The notes beneath the pieces are model-generated. The model saw only the letters and a list, made by a program, of their open reading frames with translations, made no database searches and was not told the origin of the DNA. DNA of 64,000 bases from Mikania micrantha (taxonomy: Eukaryota; Streptophyta; Magnoliopsida; Asterales; Asteraceae), in contig CM018693.1 of NCBI GenBank assembly GCA_009363875.1, forward strand, positions 109,880,362-109,944,361, in the 5' to 3' direction. The translations under genes and the position numbers were made by a program. Each line of letters starts with the position of its first letter. Positions within the stretch are counted from its first letter, which is position 1. Positions 9,660 to 22,238 of this stretch are shown one piece after another.

Positions 9660-11506
9660 ACTAAATAAAAGATCACAAAATGGAGTACTTGAACCGACTT
9701 TGTGAACCCACTTCGTGAACTTCATTTTGAGTACCAACTTTGTGAACCTAGCCTATATATAGTAGTGCCTTGGGAAACGTGCACACACCTTTGGCTCGAA
9801 ACACTCTCTCTCAAGTACTCGAAGTGGGCAGGTTCGTGAACTACAAGAAACGACTTTTGCTGGACCAAAAGAAGGAGGAAACGCACGGGAAGCTACGAGA
9901 GGATCATCAAACAATAGGTAAGTGTTTGATTTGAGAAAGTTATGATTTTTAGACAAAAAGAAACCTATTCTTAAAGGTCATACATTTATGCATAAAGTTC
10001 GTTCCTTTTTTGTTTCAATGCGTTGATAAGGCCATAAGGAACCTGTAACTAGCTCCTCAAGTCTTGGATAGTTTTCTGAGATGATTTATGATGAAAAGAT
10101 GAGCATTAGAAATAGTACACGAATGGGAGTATACGAACCCCCTTCGTGAACCTCAATTTCGTGAACTCAAGTTTCATGAACTTCATGAATTCGTGTACTT
10201 TGAGGTTCGTGTAGTCTAGAGATTTCATGTACTTTGGGATTTCGTTAACTTCATGTTGATGTGCTTGTGTGTTATGTTGCCGGTTTTGTCGGTTAAATAC
10301 TTATTTTGATGTGTTAGAAGTCACTTAGGTCATAATGCATGTTGATGTGCTTGTGTGTTATGTTGTCGGTTTTGTCGGTAAAACACGAATAAATTGTCAA
10401 ACTTGACAAATAATTACAACTAATTAAGTTTGGAGTTAAAATGGATTTTTAACGAAGATAACTTAATTACTTGGATATAATATGACTTAAAAACATTAAC
10501 TTATGATTTATGATAAATAACTAAATTCAAGTCACCAACGGGTCATTTGTGTGAAATCTGTTTTCCCTTAATGGAATGTGTTTAAGTCTAAGTTAAGTTG
10601 GTGAACAACTTACATAGTAGACTTGTGTTTAGACTGTTAATGTGTCCCTTGGGTTTTAGGGCGCTAGTGAGAACAGTCTAGTTATTGGGAAATCTCTGTT
10701 GCTAGCAGGAACGCATTAAGGTGAGTTTCACGGCCCTTTTTAAACTGTTTTGTTTTTATAAATCGGGGGAGAAACATACCTATGTTTGGGAAATTTATAT
10801 TTGTAATATTTATGCTTGTGTGGTATGTGATGGTTGATAGCTCTTGAGTAAGTGTAGTTAGGCCTGGTTCTCGTGGATTGTTCCCGAGTGGTTTTGCGCA
10901 TTGATAAGTTTTTGTGCCCGTAGTCGTAATCATTAGTCTCGCGAGGGACCACCGGATATATTGGTAGATATATCGAGCTTGACAACCCACTCCCCAGCCA
11001 GGTGTCATGGTCCTTGAGTAACGGGAGAATATATGTTGCAGGGAGTCTGCTCCTTGGTTTCCTTTGATTATGAGCTCATGGTGTCTATCGGTTCGTAGGA
11101 CCTAGCTAGTCTACAAGATGTTCACTAGCACAACATTGAAATATTACCTTCTTTTCCATGATAATCTGTTGAAATGTTTTATTATAAAACCTGTGAACTC
11201 ACCAACCCGTTTGGTTGACACTTGTTTTTAAATTGGTATGTTTCTCAGGTAAGTAGCATTGTTGTTTGGGAAAATGAAAAACCGGTTCTTGAAAGCGAGT
11301 TTGTTTTGGGATATTTATCTGGGACCGGTTATTTAGATGTTATAACTGATGTTTGTTAAACTTGTAATGTTTTAACATTTATCGATAACTTTTTATATAT
11401 AAATATCCATGTTTTATTTAAAATCGTTCCCTTAACTTATGCTTATGTTATATATTGTTGACACCAAGACTCTGTTAAGTCTTCCGGTGTGAGTCGGGGT
11501 GTGACA
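9660..11506 (+). repeat. 5' LTR of family A, 5'-truncated
   Basis: It ends in TGTGACA and is followed by a primer site, so it is a 5' LTR on the plus strand. From about 9690 to 10130 it is clearly related to the Gypsy-1 LTR: TATA box, then CCTTGGGAAACGTG, the GAGTACTCGAAG-like segment, and AAGGAACCTGTAACTAGCTCC. From 10293 on it matches 23093-24296. It contains an 84-bp offset duplication (10259-10302 against 10343-10386). The true 5' boundary is not visible, and the start given is where LTR similarity begins. 9441-9659 is AT-rich with no recognised feature. Confidence 0.75.
9752..9763 (+). promoter_or_regulatory. TATA box of family-A LTR
   Basis: CCTATATATAGTAG, aligned with the Gypsy-1 LTR TATA box. 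Repeated words of the form TTCGTGAAC lie on both sides (9690-9750, 10130-10210). Confidence 0.65.
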
Positions 11507-11513
11507 GTAAAAG

Positions 11514-11530
11514 TGGTATCAGAGCCTAGG
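11514..11530 (+). other. Primer binding site of family A
   Basis: TGGTATCAGAGCCTAGG, complementary to initiator tRNA-Met, 7 bases after the LTR end. Confidence 0.88.
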
Positions 11531-11716
11531 TTATAGCGAACTAGTAAAATATTTTTCTTAAATCTAGACTATAACCAATTAAATATTATTTTAAGAATGG
11601 TTTATTTCCCAATATGGTATTGCATGCATACTTAGCCTGAGAAAATTGATATGCATGGATGTGTCTTTATTAGTACATGACTAACCAAATTTTTATGGAT
11701 GTCCTTCTTTCTCTAG

Positions 11717-12069
11717 ATGGTTGATCCTATGATTGACTTGCTTGGCTCAAGTGGTGAGCTTGATTTACCGTATTACTCATATTTTGCTTTAGGCCTAGAT
11801 CCATTTAGGCCTGAGAATTGTAAATGGTTATCTGCGTCAGATGACGAGATAGATCCCACAAAAATATGTTCCTTATCCCCACATATATTGGTTTCACATT
11901 ATTGTCTTCACCTATTAGGGTGGTATACACACACCGGATGAAACGTGACCTCGGTAGGAGACGACACAATGATGATGACAAGGTGACAACGCAAAATGGA
12001 CGTATGATGTCCAAGGGGAAGGATCAGCTGCTGGGTGATAGTGCATTAAATCATATGAACTTTAGGTAG
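11717..12069 (+). pseudogene. Start of a gag-like ORF of family A
   Basis: The first ATG after the primer site and a roughly 190-bp leader opens a frame beginning MVDPMIDLLGSSGELDLPYY. It runs 74 codons. A frame break near 11880-11900 moves the reading to the frame that continues TLLSSPIRVVYTHRMKRD and ends at 12069. No Gag core or zinc knuckle is reached, because family-B DNA of opposite orientation begins about 40 bp later. I call it gag-like from position alone; I do not recognise the sequence itself. Confidence 0.4.
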
Positions 12070-12114
12070 ACTAAGCAGGAGACCACCTAAGTCTCTTGCA
12101 GGACATGATGTTTA

Positions 12115-12793
12115 GAGGTATCCCCCGTCGTTCTCCCTGAATCGAGATCTATTCTCCACTCGGCAACGTAACTCGTACGATCTTCTCGTTATACACGATC
12201 TCAGCCTGGTTTGCAGACAGCCAGTCCATTCCAACGACCACATCAAAGCTTCCAAGAGTTACCGGCATCAGATCAATTTCGAGTTCGTGATCTGCCAAGA
12301 CCATGACGCATCCTCGAAAGATGTGTTGTGTCTCTATCAGTTTACCATTGTCTAACTCTACGGTATATTTATAATCTAGTGGTGTTGGGACAATGTCAAG
12401 CAGTTTGCTAAATTCACTAGATATAAAGCTTCTATCAGCACCGGTATCAAATAATATACTTGCATAGACATTATTTAAAAGAAACGTACCGGTCACGATG
12501 ATCGGGTCATCCTTGGCTTCCCCTGAGCCTATCACAAAGGCACGACCCTTGGCTGCACCTCCTCCAGTCTTTTTAAGTTGCGGGCAATCCCTCCGCATGT
12601 GTCCTGGCTTTCCACACTCGTAACACCCCTTTAAAGTGTTCTGGTTATTGTTGTTCTGGTTGTGGTTGGGGTTGTTGTTGTTGTTGTTGGGTAGCTTGGT
12701 CTTACAATCCCAGGCCATGTGGCCATGTCGTCCGCACTTCAGGCAACGATACCTATCGCATTTCCCGTAGTGGTGATATGACACCGGTTGCAC
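12115..12793 (-). pseudogene. Family-B zinc knuckles and protease
   Basis: The frame gives two knuckles (CLKCGRHGHMAWDC and CYECGKPGHMRRDC) separated by an Asn-rich run encoded by a GTT/ATT-type repeat, then the aspartic protease with an intact ILFDTGADRSF active site and VGMDWLSANQAEIV. It ends at a TAG after TLPSGE. Beyond the stop the frame still reads ISIQGERRGIPL, as expected for the family, then similarity is lost. RT should follow but is not present. Confidence 0.88.
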
Positions 12794-12930
12794 AGGGGGT
12801 ATTTCCCCTCGTATACACCCTTCCCCTTGCTGTCGGGTTGGGTAAGGTGCTGGTCTGGACTGTTGCTGGTATGATGAGTGAGACTGGTGGTGGCTGGGTT
12901 CCCACTTACGTTTGTGGATCTCCTGAGGTT

Positions 12931-13475
12931 TCAGGTGTTCACCTCGTTTGGGTAGTTTTCCCTAGGCCACGGCATTCTGGTGAACTCCTCCCAGCTTATG
13001 GAGTTTGCAGCCTCTAGTCCCAATGTCTGAACATGCGAGTTCCACCAGGTGAGGGCAGGTCCCTCCAGCGTCCTGGTGGCATACTTTACCCGGTTCTCCT
13101 CAGAACAGTCGGACATACATAATACCGACTCCACTTTTTCTATCCACCGGAGCAATCCCACTGCTCCTTGGGTTCCTTTAAAGTTATGAGGGTGACAGCT
13201 TAGGAATGCCTTAAATGAACATCCCTTGTTGGTGCTTCCGTGAGACCCTGTTTGTGAGTAATGAATTTCGTATGTTAGTGATAGTGTTAGCTATGCTATG
13301 TTAGTCGGGTTGAGCAAATGTTAGTACCGTTTTTCGTTCCACTCGTTTCGCTGTGTAGCCTGCTCGCTTCATAGTCAGCGATAGCCTTGCTAACTCTTCG
13401 GTCAACCATCATCTTGATGGTCGCCGATCCAATCGGTCGTTTGTGTGGTCGAGTATGTGTTCCTCTTCCCGCCAT
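12931..13475 (-). pseudogene. Family-B Gag core, broken
   Basis: The start at 13475 (MAGRGTHTRPHKRPIGSAT) corresponds to the Gag start of the sister element at 47953. A nonsense codon and a gap follow, then the core with EGPALTWWNSHVQTLGLEAA. After WEEF a deletion of about 90 codons, judged against the sister copy, joins it out of frame to a segment that in another frame reads PKRGEHLKPQEI. Gag would form the particle shell; this copy cannot. Confidence 0.8.
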
Positions 13476-13712
13476 AGTTAGTTTCTATACGGAAGGGATA
13501 GAGTGTTAGTCAGTCATTTATGTTACGTGTCATGTTAGTAAGCAATCATGATCAAGATACACAATTAATAGAACAAAAACATCATTTCATTAATATTAGC
13601 TTGGAGTACAATGATTTTCAAAATGAAATACTACCAATTACAGTTCGTATGGGCACATCCCGCTCATCTAGGCGTACAATCAAAATAAAATAACTAAAAT
13701 GAAACAGCCTAA

Positions 13713-14463
13713 CTAATCTGAAGCAATCGTGGAGTGTGAATATCCATTGTCCGCGGGACCGTCATCCCCGTCCTCCTCAGGATCCTCGTCCGAATCCTCG
13801 TCGAAGTCCCCCTCTTCAAGGTCCTCCGCCTCGAACTGTGGCTCCTGCTCAGGTTGCGGCTCCACGATGAACTGCTCTACCCAAGCGTTCATCATGGCAT
13901 CGTTGGCCTGTATCATCGCATGGTTCTCCTCTGATGCGACCTCTACTGTAGCCAATCGTCCACCATGCTCCTGCACTACCACAACGATCGCCCCATGCTG
14001 CTCTTCTATCTGTCATGTCCTAGCACGGGAGTCTGCAGCTTCGGCTTCCATCTTCCCCTGTAGATGGTCCACCCGTCTGTGGAGGCGTCGGTTCTCCTCA
14101 CGGAGACTCCTAACCTCCTCCGCCAGCTCATGCATGCTCCAGGCCTCGCGGGCCGATCGAGCAACATGGGCTGCGAAAGCCCGCTCGAGTGGCACTCTTA
14201 GTGCCGGAAGTCGGTGTGCGTTCGGTGCGTCACCCGGTAATCGTGGTAGAGATGTTCATTCCTCCTCTATCCAGTCCCAGACAGTCACAGGGTACCATCC
14301 CCATGATCTAGCATGCCTCATCAGTCGTGCTCGTTCAGATTACTCAGAGTCCACTTTGGACACAATGTCCCGAATCCTCTGACGTTCTTCTTCGGTCAAC
14401 TCGTATCCTGCGGGCCTTTCCCCGGGTTCCTTCCAGTATCGTTGTTGTCCATCCTGTAATCTT
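13713..14463 (-). pseudogene. Extra coiled-coil ORF in the family-B leader
   Basis: Between primer site and Gag, on the element strand, a frame of about 245 codons is interrupted by only three nonsense codons (near 14341, 14263 and 14011). In order it contains a charged start with YELTEEERQRIRDI, a heptad-like coiled coil (HELAEEVRSLREENRRLHRR, then VDHLQGKMEAEAADSRAR), and a very acidic end (EEGDFDEDSDEDPEEDGDD). The codon use looks selected: the frame is G+C-rich and the third positions are not random. The sister element at 45947 has no such ORF at this place. I do not recognise the protein. Some plant gypsy lineages are known to carry an extra ORF before gag. Confidence 0.6.
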
Positions 14464-14583
14464 AGTTCAGAAAATAACAGATAACAATAATAACATATTA
14501 TTGTGCAATGTCTAAGTGTATTGTCTAATGTTAAGCAATGGCTATAGTCTAAGTTTACTACATGCAAACCTAGTTCTCTATAA

Positions 14584-14600
14584 CCAAGGCTCTGATACCA
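14584..14600 (-). other. Primer binding site of family B
   Basis: The minus strand reads TGGTATCAGAGCCTTGG, complementary to initiator tRNA-Met, 3 bases from the LTR. Confidence 0.9.
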
Positions 14601-14603
14601 GTC

Positions 14604-17497
14604 TGTCACACCCCCCAAATTCCCACGTGTGGTGTCAGTCCACATGGGCATGACGTGGCCAGAATCACAGCTCCTGGTCATATAGAACAACTCTATATGC
14701 GTTTCAAAACACAATGTTCGTCATAAACACAACCAAACAGTTTATAACTAATGCAGCGGAAAATAATGTGTTTAAAATGCAGCGGAAAAGTACATTGTCA
14801 GACACTACATCGTTAATACATAATCGTAGGAAATAATTATTTGTTTTCAAAATCATGATATGGATGCAGTTGACCCTATGCTCATTCTTGATGTGCATCC
14901 TGATTTCCAAACACAGCTAGGTACCTGAGAATACATGTTTAAGAAAAAGTGTCAACACATAGGTTGGTGAGTTCACAGGTTTTGATATACATAGATAATA
15001 ATCAGAAATCATGTGCCATGCTGTTTATTAAAATGTTAGTCTCGAACCCTAAGCTCCAAGTGTCAGTGCGTCACTACCGAACTAGACTTGCTTGTCCTTG
15101 CCTCCGCCATGTCTTGTAATAACATGGCAAGATAGGTCGAAATTTCACGTGTCCCGACCTCCAGTCAGTATTGTGCCACGTGGGGTTCGTCACACCCAAA
15201 CAGATCTATTCAAACTCACCTCGTTGTTTGTACATTAATGGTAAGACTTTTTGAGGGCTTGTTACGATTACAACACTTATGTTTGTCTAATAAACTAGCA
15301 TACACAAATATGTTTGTAATAGCATAAATGTTTGACTCGATTCAACAAGTATTCTCCCTATATTTGAAAAGTTTGTAAAAGAGTTAAAGAGGGGCCGTAA
15401 ACTCACCTTGGTGAAATCTGATAGTGATAGCGTAAGCTCCTGCGTCGTAGAGGTGCCGGTCACCGGCTACCTATATCGTATAGCTTACGTGAGTTCATGT
15501 AAGCGACCGTGTTCGTGTTCGTGCTCGTTTTTGTGCTCAACAACCCTCGGTTGTTATGTTTTTCCGTGTCGGTCCACATTGACCGTGCTTGACCGCATTT
15601 GACCGTGTCAAGTCAACGACCCGTTGGTGAACCGCGTGTCGTTTGTGATTCGTGTAACATTCATGATTGTGCTCCTTGTGTGCAAAACGCGCAAATCGCG
15701 TTCATGGACAACTTACTATTTATAGTAAGTTTCTATTTTTAGCAAGTTCCATAACACATATCGTTTTAATGATTCTAGCATGCTTGGTAGTCCTACGTGA
15801 TCATGTTAACACATAGCACGTTGTCATTTGCGAGTAAATAAACACATAGATTGTTTTCAATTACTAAAGTTTCCTAAAAAGGAAAGTTTCCATATCTAGC
15901 ATGATTAATATCAAGAATCATCTAACTTAATTCACAATAATCCTATTAAATCGTGTTAAGTCATTTAGCATGTTCAAATCATGTATTACATTACTAAATC
16001 AAGTTTTCATATAATAAAGTTTCCTAAAATGGCAACTTTTCTTTCTAGCATCCTTTTAAATCAATTTATTGCCTATTATATGTTAATAATCTCATTATCA
16101 ACAATTACACCACATTTTCACAACCCATTTTATCTAGTATCAATATCTACCAAGTTTTCACCAAATAAAGTTACTATAAATAGTAACTATGACCAATAAT
16201 CTTAAAATGATCATCCTAAACATTATCCATTTTTATGCCAAACATCATTATAACATATCATAAATCATCATTCAAAGTTGCATGCATGAACATAAAACAT
16301 TATTTACCAATTCTAGTAGTTTAAAAGTTACTAAAAATAGTAACTATGTCAACTTAGCTATTTATGACCATTTTAAGCATACCAAACCATATGATGCATC
16401 CATACATCATCAAATATCACTTATCAATACCCACAATAATTCAAAGAACCATAGATCATGCATCCATGTAGGTATTCATGTACATCACATAGGTTTATGA
16501 ACCCAAATCACCCTTTCATCAATAAAACTCATCATAGATCATCTTAAATCATCATAGATAAACAAAATCAGTAGAAATAACATTAAAACCAGATCCAAAA
16601 GTCATGCATGTGTATAATAAGAGCTTGCATGCAAGCTTTGAGCCTTACATGTGAGTTTGTGTGTGGTGAATGCGCGAAATGGACATTAGAACTACCTCTC
16701 AAGACCTTGTAACACCAAGATGATGTTGTAGCAGCTATAAAAACCTTCTGGAGAGTGGTGTTTGATAGGAAAAAGTCGATGGTGATGATCTCCAAGCTCC
16801 ACCAACCTTCTTCTTCAAGTCTCCTATGGTCTCCAAGCTTTAGCTCTTCAAACTTGAGCTTCCAAGGGCTCAACAATGGCTTCCATAGGCTGCAATGATG
16901 GAGAGGAAGAGTTTAGAGTCGGATTTTAGCTGGTAGTTTCGAGAGTAATGAGTGGTATGGTTGCATCAAGTCTCTGGTTGGTGCTTTTAAGATTTCTGCG
17001 ATTCTGGGCTCTCAAGCGCATCGCCTGACGTGGCGCACCGACATCGGGCGTAGCGCGTTTATGACCCTCATCCGTCTCCCCCTTTTCCTTCTCGCGCGCA
17101 TCGCCAGGCAGCAAGAGTTGGTTCCGGGCGTAGCGCCTGGGCCTCCGGTTGAGCCCAATAGGCCCAATTTCATAGTTTGAGTCCGTTTTCGCTAGTTTTT
17201 CGGCTGTAATGCATCGTTTTAGTATAGTTTGAACTCTAATTGCCAATTATTAATCATAATTGACTTGTGAAGTGTTCTTGTGCTTAGCTGTTGTGACGTT
17301 CACCAACGTTCGTGATTTCTGACACGTGTGTGCGGTTTTTCGATAATTCCTCGAATTATCCTGTTGTGTGTCTATGCTTGTACTGTCATGCCACATGTCA
17401 CACTAAATTAAGCTAATTTTAGTGCCACGTATGCAAATGCTAATTAAATAAACATTTAATTAAATAAAATCTGACCTGGAAATTGCGGGGTGTCACA
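14604..17497 (-). repeat. 5' LTR of family B
   Basis: 2894 bp, bounded on the plus strand by TGTCACACCCC and GGGGTGTCACA. It is collinear with the LTR at 48763-51644 at both ends. A GC-rich stretch at about 17000-17145 carries GGGCGTAGCGC and GGCGTAGCGCC; the sister LTR has CTTCGCG palindromes there instead. 17498-18020, to its right, holds only decayed gypsy leader or gag with many stops. Confidence 0.9.
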
Positions 17498-18021
17498 AGT
17501 GTGAAATGAGAGAAATAAGAAAACATACATATGATGAGTATACTACTATGTCTGGCCAACATATTAGTGCTCCCATGGTATGAATAAGGTCTTATGGATA
17601 TCATTGTATATTAAGGTCATTGAAAATAGGTAAGGTGTTAAGAATTTTCTTGGGTTTGTACTTTCACCTTTGTGTAAATGGGAACTCTATCAGAAGTTGG
17701 TAATATAGACAAGAAGGTGATGAAATCAAGTAAGACACCTGATAGTGTAGAGAAGAAACCCTTTGAGGGAAAGAGAAAAAAAATTTTGATAATTGTTTTG
17801 GTAATTAGAAAAGTAGGAATCATGGTCCGGTAAATTCTACACTGCAAACACATATGGATTTTCATGTTGTAGGTTGGTATAAGATAGGGCACCAAATTCA
17901 AAAATATAGAGTTAAATTACATCTAGGACCAAGTTGAGGAAATAGAAGTCGCTTCGAATGAGGAGCAAATAATCATTTTAGGAAGGATAGACAAAACTTG
18001 AAGCCTACTGATGCTAGAGGT

Positions 18022-20999
18022 CAAGAATTTGAGATGAATAAGGGTACTGCTCATGAAGACCCATATGTGGTCATCTGTACATTTATTGTTAATAAATAGT
18101 TTGCATCTATATTGTTTGATACTGGAGCCGATCTAAGTTTTGTGTCAAAAGAATTTGAACCTTTGCTTGAAATTAAATCAAGCAAATTAGATAAGCACTA
18201 TCATATAGAGTTGGCAAATGGTAAGGTTATTGAGTCTAGAGAAATTATTAAGGGATGTAAGCTACAGCTAGAGGATCATTCATTTAACATCGATCTCTTA
18301 CCTGTAAAACTTGGTACCTTTGATATTGTAGTCGGTATGGATTGGTTATCTAAGAATCGGGCGGAAGTTGTATGCTTTGAAAAGGTGATTCATCTTCCCC
18401 TTTCAAATGGTGAAGTCCTGGTCATTCGTGGTGAACTGAATAAACCTCCCTTGAAGATGATCAACGTTATGAAGGCACAAAACTTTTTACGTAAAGGATG
18501 CCCTACATTCTTAGCTAGTATTGTCAATACAACAGCTGAGAAATCAAAGATCGAAGATATATTTGTTGTTCGAGAATATCAAGAAGTTTTCCCAGAAGAC
18601 CTGCCAGGATTACCACCGTCAAGACATATAGAGTTTCTAATCGACCTTGTGCCACGAGCGGCACCTATTGCGAAGGCCCCATATCGACCAGCACCTTTTG
18701 AAATGCAAGAGTTGTCCAATTAGTTACAAGAATTATTGGACAACGGATTCATTAGACCAAGTTTTTCTCCTTAGGGAGCACCGGTCTTATTCGTCAAAAA
18801 GAAAGATGGGTCAATGAGGATGTTCATTGAATATAGAGAGTTGAATAAACTCACCATCAAGAATCGGTACCATTGCCGAGGATTGATGATTTGTTTGATC
18901 AGTTGTGTGGTTCGAGTTTCTATTCAAAGATTGATTTACGCTCAGGATACCACCAATTGACGATTGTGCAGGAAGATATTTCGAAAACTGCCTTCAAAAC
19001 GCGCTATGAGCATTATGAGTTCTTGGTCCTGCCTTTCGGGAAAACAAATGCACCTGCGGCATTTATGACCTAATGAATAGGGTTTGTAGACCTTATTTGG
19101 ATAAATTTTAATTGTCTTTATCGACGATATACTGATCTATTCAAAGAGAAAGGAAGATCATGAACGTTATCTGAGGCTAGTTTTGGAGTTATTAAAGAAT
19201 GAAAAGCTTTATACCAAGTTTTCTAAATGTCAATTCTGGAGTACGCCTACATCTCCAACTGAAATACGTCAGTTTTTTTTTTTGGAATGGCTGGTTATTA
19301 TAGAAGGTTCATTGAGAAATTTTCTAACATTGCACAATCGTTAACTTTATTGACTCAGAATGATCAGAAGTTTGACTGGGGCGCCAAGCAAGAAGAAGCT
19401 TTTCAACTATTGAAGCATAAACTATGTACTGTGCCTATTTTATTGGAATGATGGATTTGTGGTATATTGTGACACATCACGACAGGGTCTTTGATGTTTT
19501 GTTTGATGCAACAAGATAACGTGATGGCGTACGCTTCGCGAAAACTCAAAATCCATGAGAAGAATTACACCACCCATGATTTAGAATTGGGGGCGGTTAT
19601 TTTTGCACTCAAAATATGGAGACATTATCTCTATTGAAAAAAGTGTACTATCTTCACCGATCATAAAAATATCAAACACATCTTTGATCAAAAAGATCTG
19701 AATATGAGATAACGTAAGTGGGTCGAACTGCTCAATGAATACAATTATGAAATTTGTTATCGTCCTGGAAAGGCGAACGTAGTGGCAGATGCCTTGAGCA
19801 GAAAGGTTAGAGACAACTTTACGAGTGCGTGCATTGGGTTTAACTATCCAAACGAGCCTTACCGAGGCACAACTTGAGGCACTTAAAGTTGAAAATGTCA
19901 AAGCCGAAGGCCTACACCGAATGGTTAAAGAATTAATCCTAAAATCCGATGAAATTTTATATTTCATGGATCGTATATGGGTACCTTGTTTTGGCAACTT
20001 TCGTGAGCTAGTATTGGATGAAGCTCACAAGTCACGTTATTCAATACATCCGGGGTTGGATAAGATGTATAAAGATTTGAAAGAAATTGTTTCAAGGCAT
20101 GGTGTTCCTGTGTCGATCATATCTGACAGGGACAGTTTGTTTACATTAAGGTTTTGGCAATCTTTGCAAAAAGCCTTGGGTACTCATTTGGATATGAGTC
20201 CTGCTTATCATCCACAGACAGATGGTCAGAGTGAAACAACTATTCAGACACTTGAGGATATGCTTCGGGCATGTTGTGCTTGATTTCGGTGGTAGTTTGG
20301 ATGTTCATTTACCGTTAGCGGAATTTTCTTATAACAATAGTTACCACTCAAGTATTAAAGCTGCACCATTCGAAGCCTTTATGGTAGAAAGTGTCGCTCA
20401 CCGTTATGTTGGGTAGAAGTTGGTGAAAAACAACTTACTAGAACTGAAATTATTCAAGAGACAACTCATAGGTCTTTCGAATAAATGATAGATTGAAAGC
20501 TTCCATGGATAGGCAGAAAAGTTATGCTGACAATAGACGGAAACCGTAAGAATTCCAGGTCAGAGATCGTGTTATGTTAAAAATATCACCTTGGAAAAGA
20601 TTCGTTAGATTTGGCAATCAAGGGAACCTTATTCCTTGTTATGTTGGATCTTTCGAGATTTTGGATCGAATTGGTCCAGTTGCGTATTGACTCAAGTTAC
20701 CGTCGTTGCTTTGTGGTGTGCATGATGTATTCCATGTATCTAACTTGAAGAAATATATTTCTGATGAGACGATTGTTGTTCCGATTGAAGAGATTCATGT
20801 TGATGAAAGACTTCATTTTGTCGAAGAGCCTATTGAAATCTCAGATTGGGAAATTCATAAACTTCGATGTAGTCAGATCAAGTTAGTGAAAGTGAGATGG
20901 AATTCAAGATGCGGCCCAGAATTTACATGGGAGCGTGAGGATCAGATGAGAAAGAAGTATCCCCACCTGTTTCCTTATGAGGTGAAAAGGTCGTAGTGG
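18022..20999 (+). pseudogene. Gypsy-2 gag-pol, heavily decayed
   Basis: The protease opens near 18085 with ILFDTGADLSFVSKEF. RT follows with FVKKKDGSMRMF, SKIDLRSGYHQLT and the catalytic FIDDILIYSK, then RNase H with KIHEKNYTTHDLELGAVI and FTDHKN. In the integrase the segment from the zinc-binding part to the second Asp is deleted (MYKDLKEIVSRHGVPVSI), which removes the first catalytic Asp. IISDRDSLFT and YHPQTDGQSE remain. The last part (FHVSNLKKYISDE, EDQMRKKYPHLF) ends at a normal stop. There are more than ten stops or frame breaks, for example at 18097, 18721 and 18772, a break near 18870, and a deletion near 19240. It is an old element of a different family from Gypsy-1. Confidence 0.9.
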
Positions 21000-21004
21000 T
21001 TTAT

Positions 21005-21021
21005 AATTTCGGGACGAAATT
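21005..21021. promoter_or_regulatory. Inverted repeat before the Gypsy-2 polypurine tract
   Basis: AATTTCG and CGAAATT flank GGA. It is positionally equivalent to 1533-1549 in Gypsy-1. Confidence 0.5.
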
Positions 21022-21024
21022 TCG

Positions 21025-21038
21025 TAACTAGGGGAGAC
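21025..21038 (+). other. Polypurine tract of Gypsy-2
   Basis: AACTAGGGGAGAC stands immediately before the LTR start TGTGACATCC. Confidence 0.75.
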
Positions 21039-21712
21039 TGTGACATCCGGTATTTTTACGAACGATGATCCGTAATGGTTAGTGTACTAAACTTGATTTA
21101 TTTAATGCATTAATAATTTAATATTTATTATTAAATTAATGTTGATTAAAAAGTCTAGCATAGAGTGTTGTCTAAATGCACGGATTTGCATTTGGTAAAT
21201 TTTTGAGATTTTGGTACTGTTCGGCGGTGTTTAACGAACGTTGGTGACGACTCAGTTAATGAATTTAGTAGATATGCTTGGGTTAGCATAAAAAGATAAA
21301 TCATAAATGGATAAATAAAGTTAACGATTAAAACCGTGAATTTTGGTATTAACTGTTGATTTTATTGAAACAGACTTTATCTGCGTTTTAGCCGGGCAAA
21401 ATGGAATTAGTTATCCAAATAATATTTAAGGATGTTATTTTCTACTAAAAAGTGATCGTTTTAGTACGATTAAATATTCTATTAATTTTAGGATAAAAAT
21501 AGGATTTTTATTTAATTTCCGGTACAAATTTTATACACCATATTACTCAGAATATATCTGTCTTTATCTATTTTGTATCCATGAAATATTCTTGTGAGTA
21601 CATGTGTATGACACATGTTAAAAGGTGATCCAAACCTTGGATTTTTTAAAATCCTAACACCTACACACAATCATTTTATACATCTTCCCAAGCCAACCAA
21701 TCCCTCACCCTC

Positions 21713-21715
<3 letters not shown>

Positions 21716-21748
<33 letters not shown>

Positions 21749-21749
21749 G
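21716..21749. repeat. (TC)n microsatellite
   Basis: A run of about 15 TC units in the Gypsy-2 LTR. Confidence 0.95.
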
Positions 21750-22199
21750 TCCTTCTCTCTCTACACACATTTCACCATTTTCTTTATTCAAACCTCCATA
21801 TTTCTCAATTTCTAAAGATTTCGTGGTGAATTGTTGATCAAGATAAACAGCATATTCTATCATCACAACTAAGGTAACAAACTCACATCTTATGGGCTTT
21901 TATATAAGTTGTTCACCCAAAGAATGTGTTAAAATCAAGTGGGTTTTGTATAAAAGATGATATTGTGTGTGTATAAATATATGTATATGTCGTAATGTGT
22001 GTGTGTGTGTGTATATATATATGGGTGTTTATGTTCTTTCAAAATATACATAAATACATGGATGAGTTGCTCGGATGGTGATTTTAATCACATGCATGAA
22101 CATATATGTATATGTGAGATGGTTACATGCATGAACTCATATGTATGTATAAGTGGGTTTTGTTGACATGCATGTATATATATATTTATGTGATCGAGT

Positions 22200-22202
22200 G
22201 TG

Positions 22203-22238
<36 letters not shown>

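Larger units (their letters stand above)
12110..17497 (-). mobile_element. Family-B Ty3/gypsy element, 3' half missing
   Basis: On the minus strand: 5' LTR (14604-17497), primer site, leader with an extra ORF, Gag, zinc knuckles and protease. It then stops at about 12110. RT, RNase H, integrase and the 3' LTR are absent. LTR, Gag and protease are the same family as the element at 45947-51644. The copy lies between the family-A leader and the Gypsy-2 remains, consistent with nested insertion followed by deletion. The target duplication cannot be tested because one end is lost. Confidence 0.85.
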
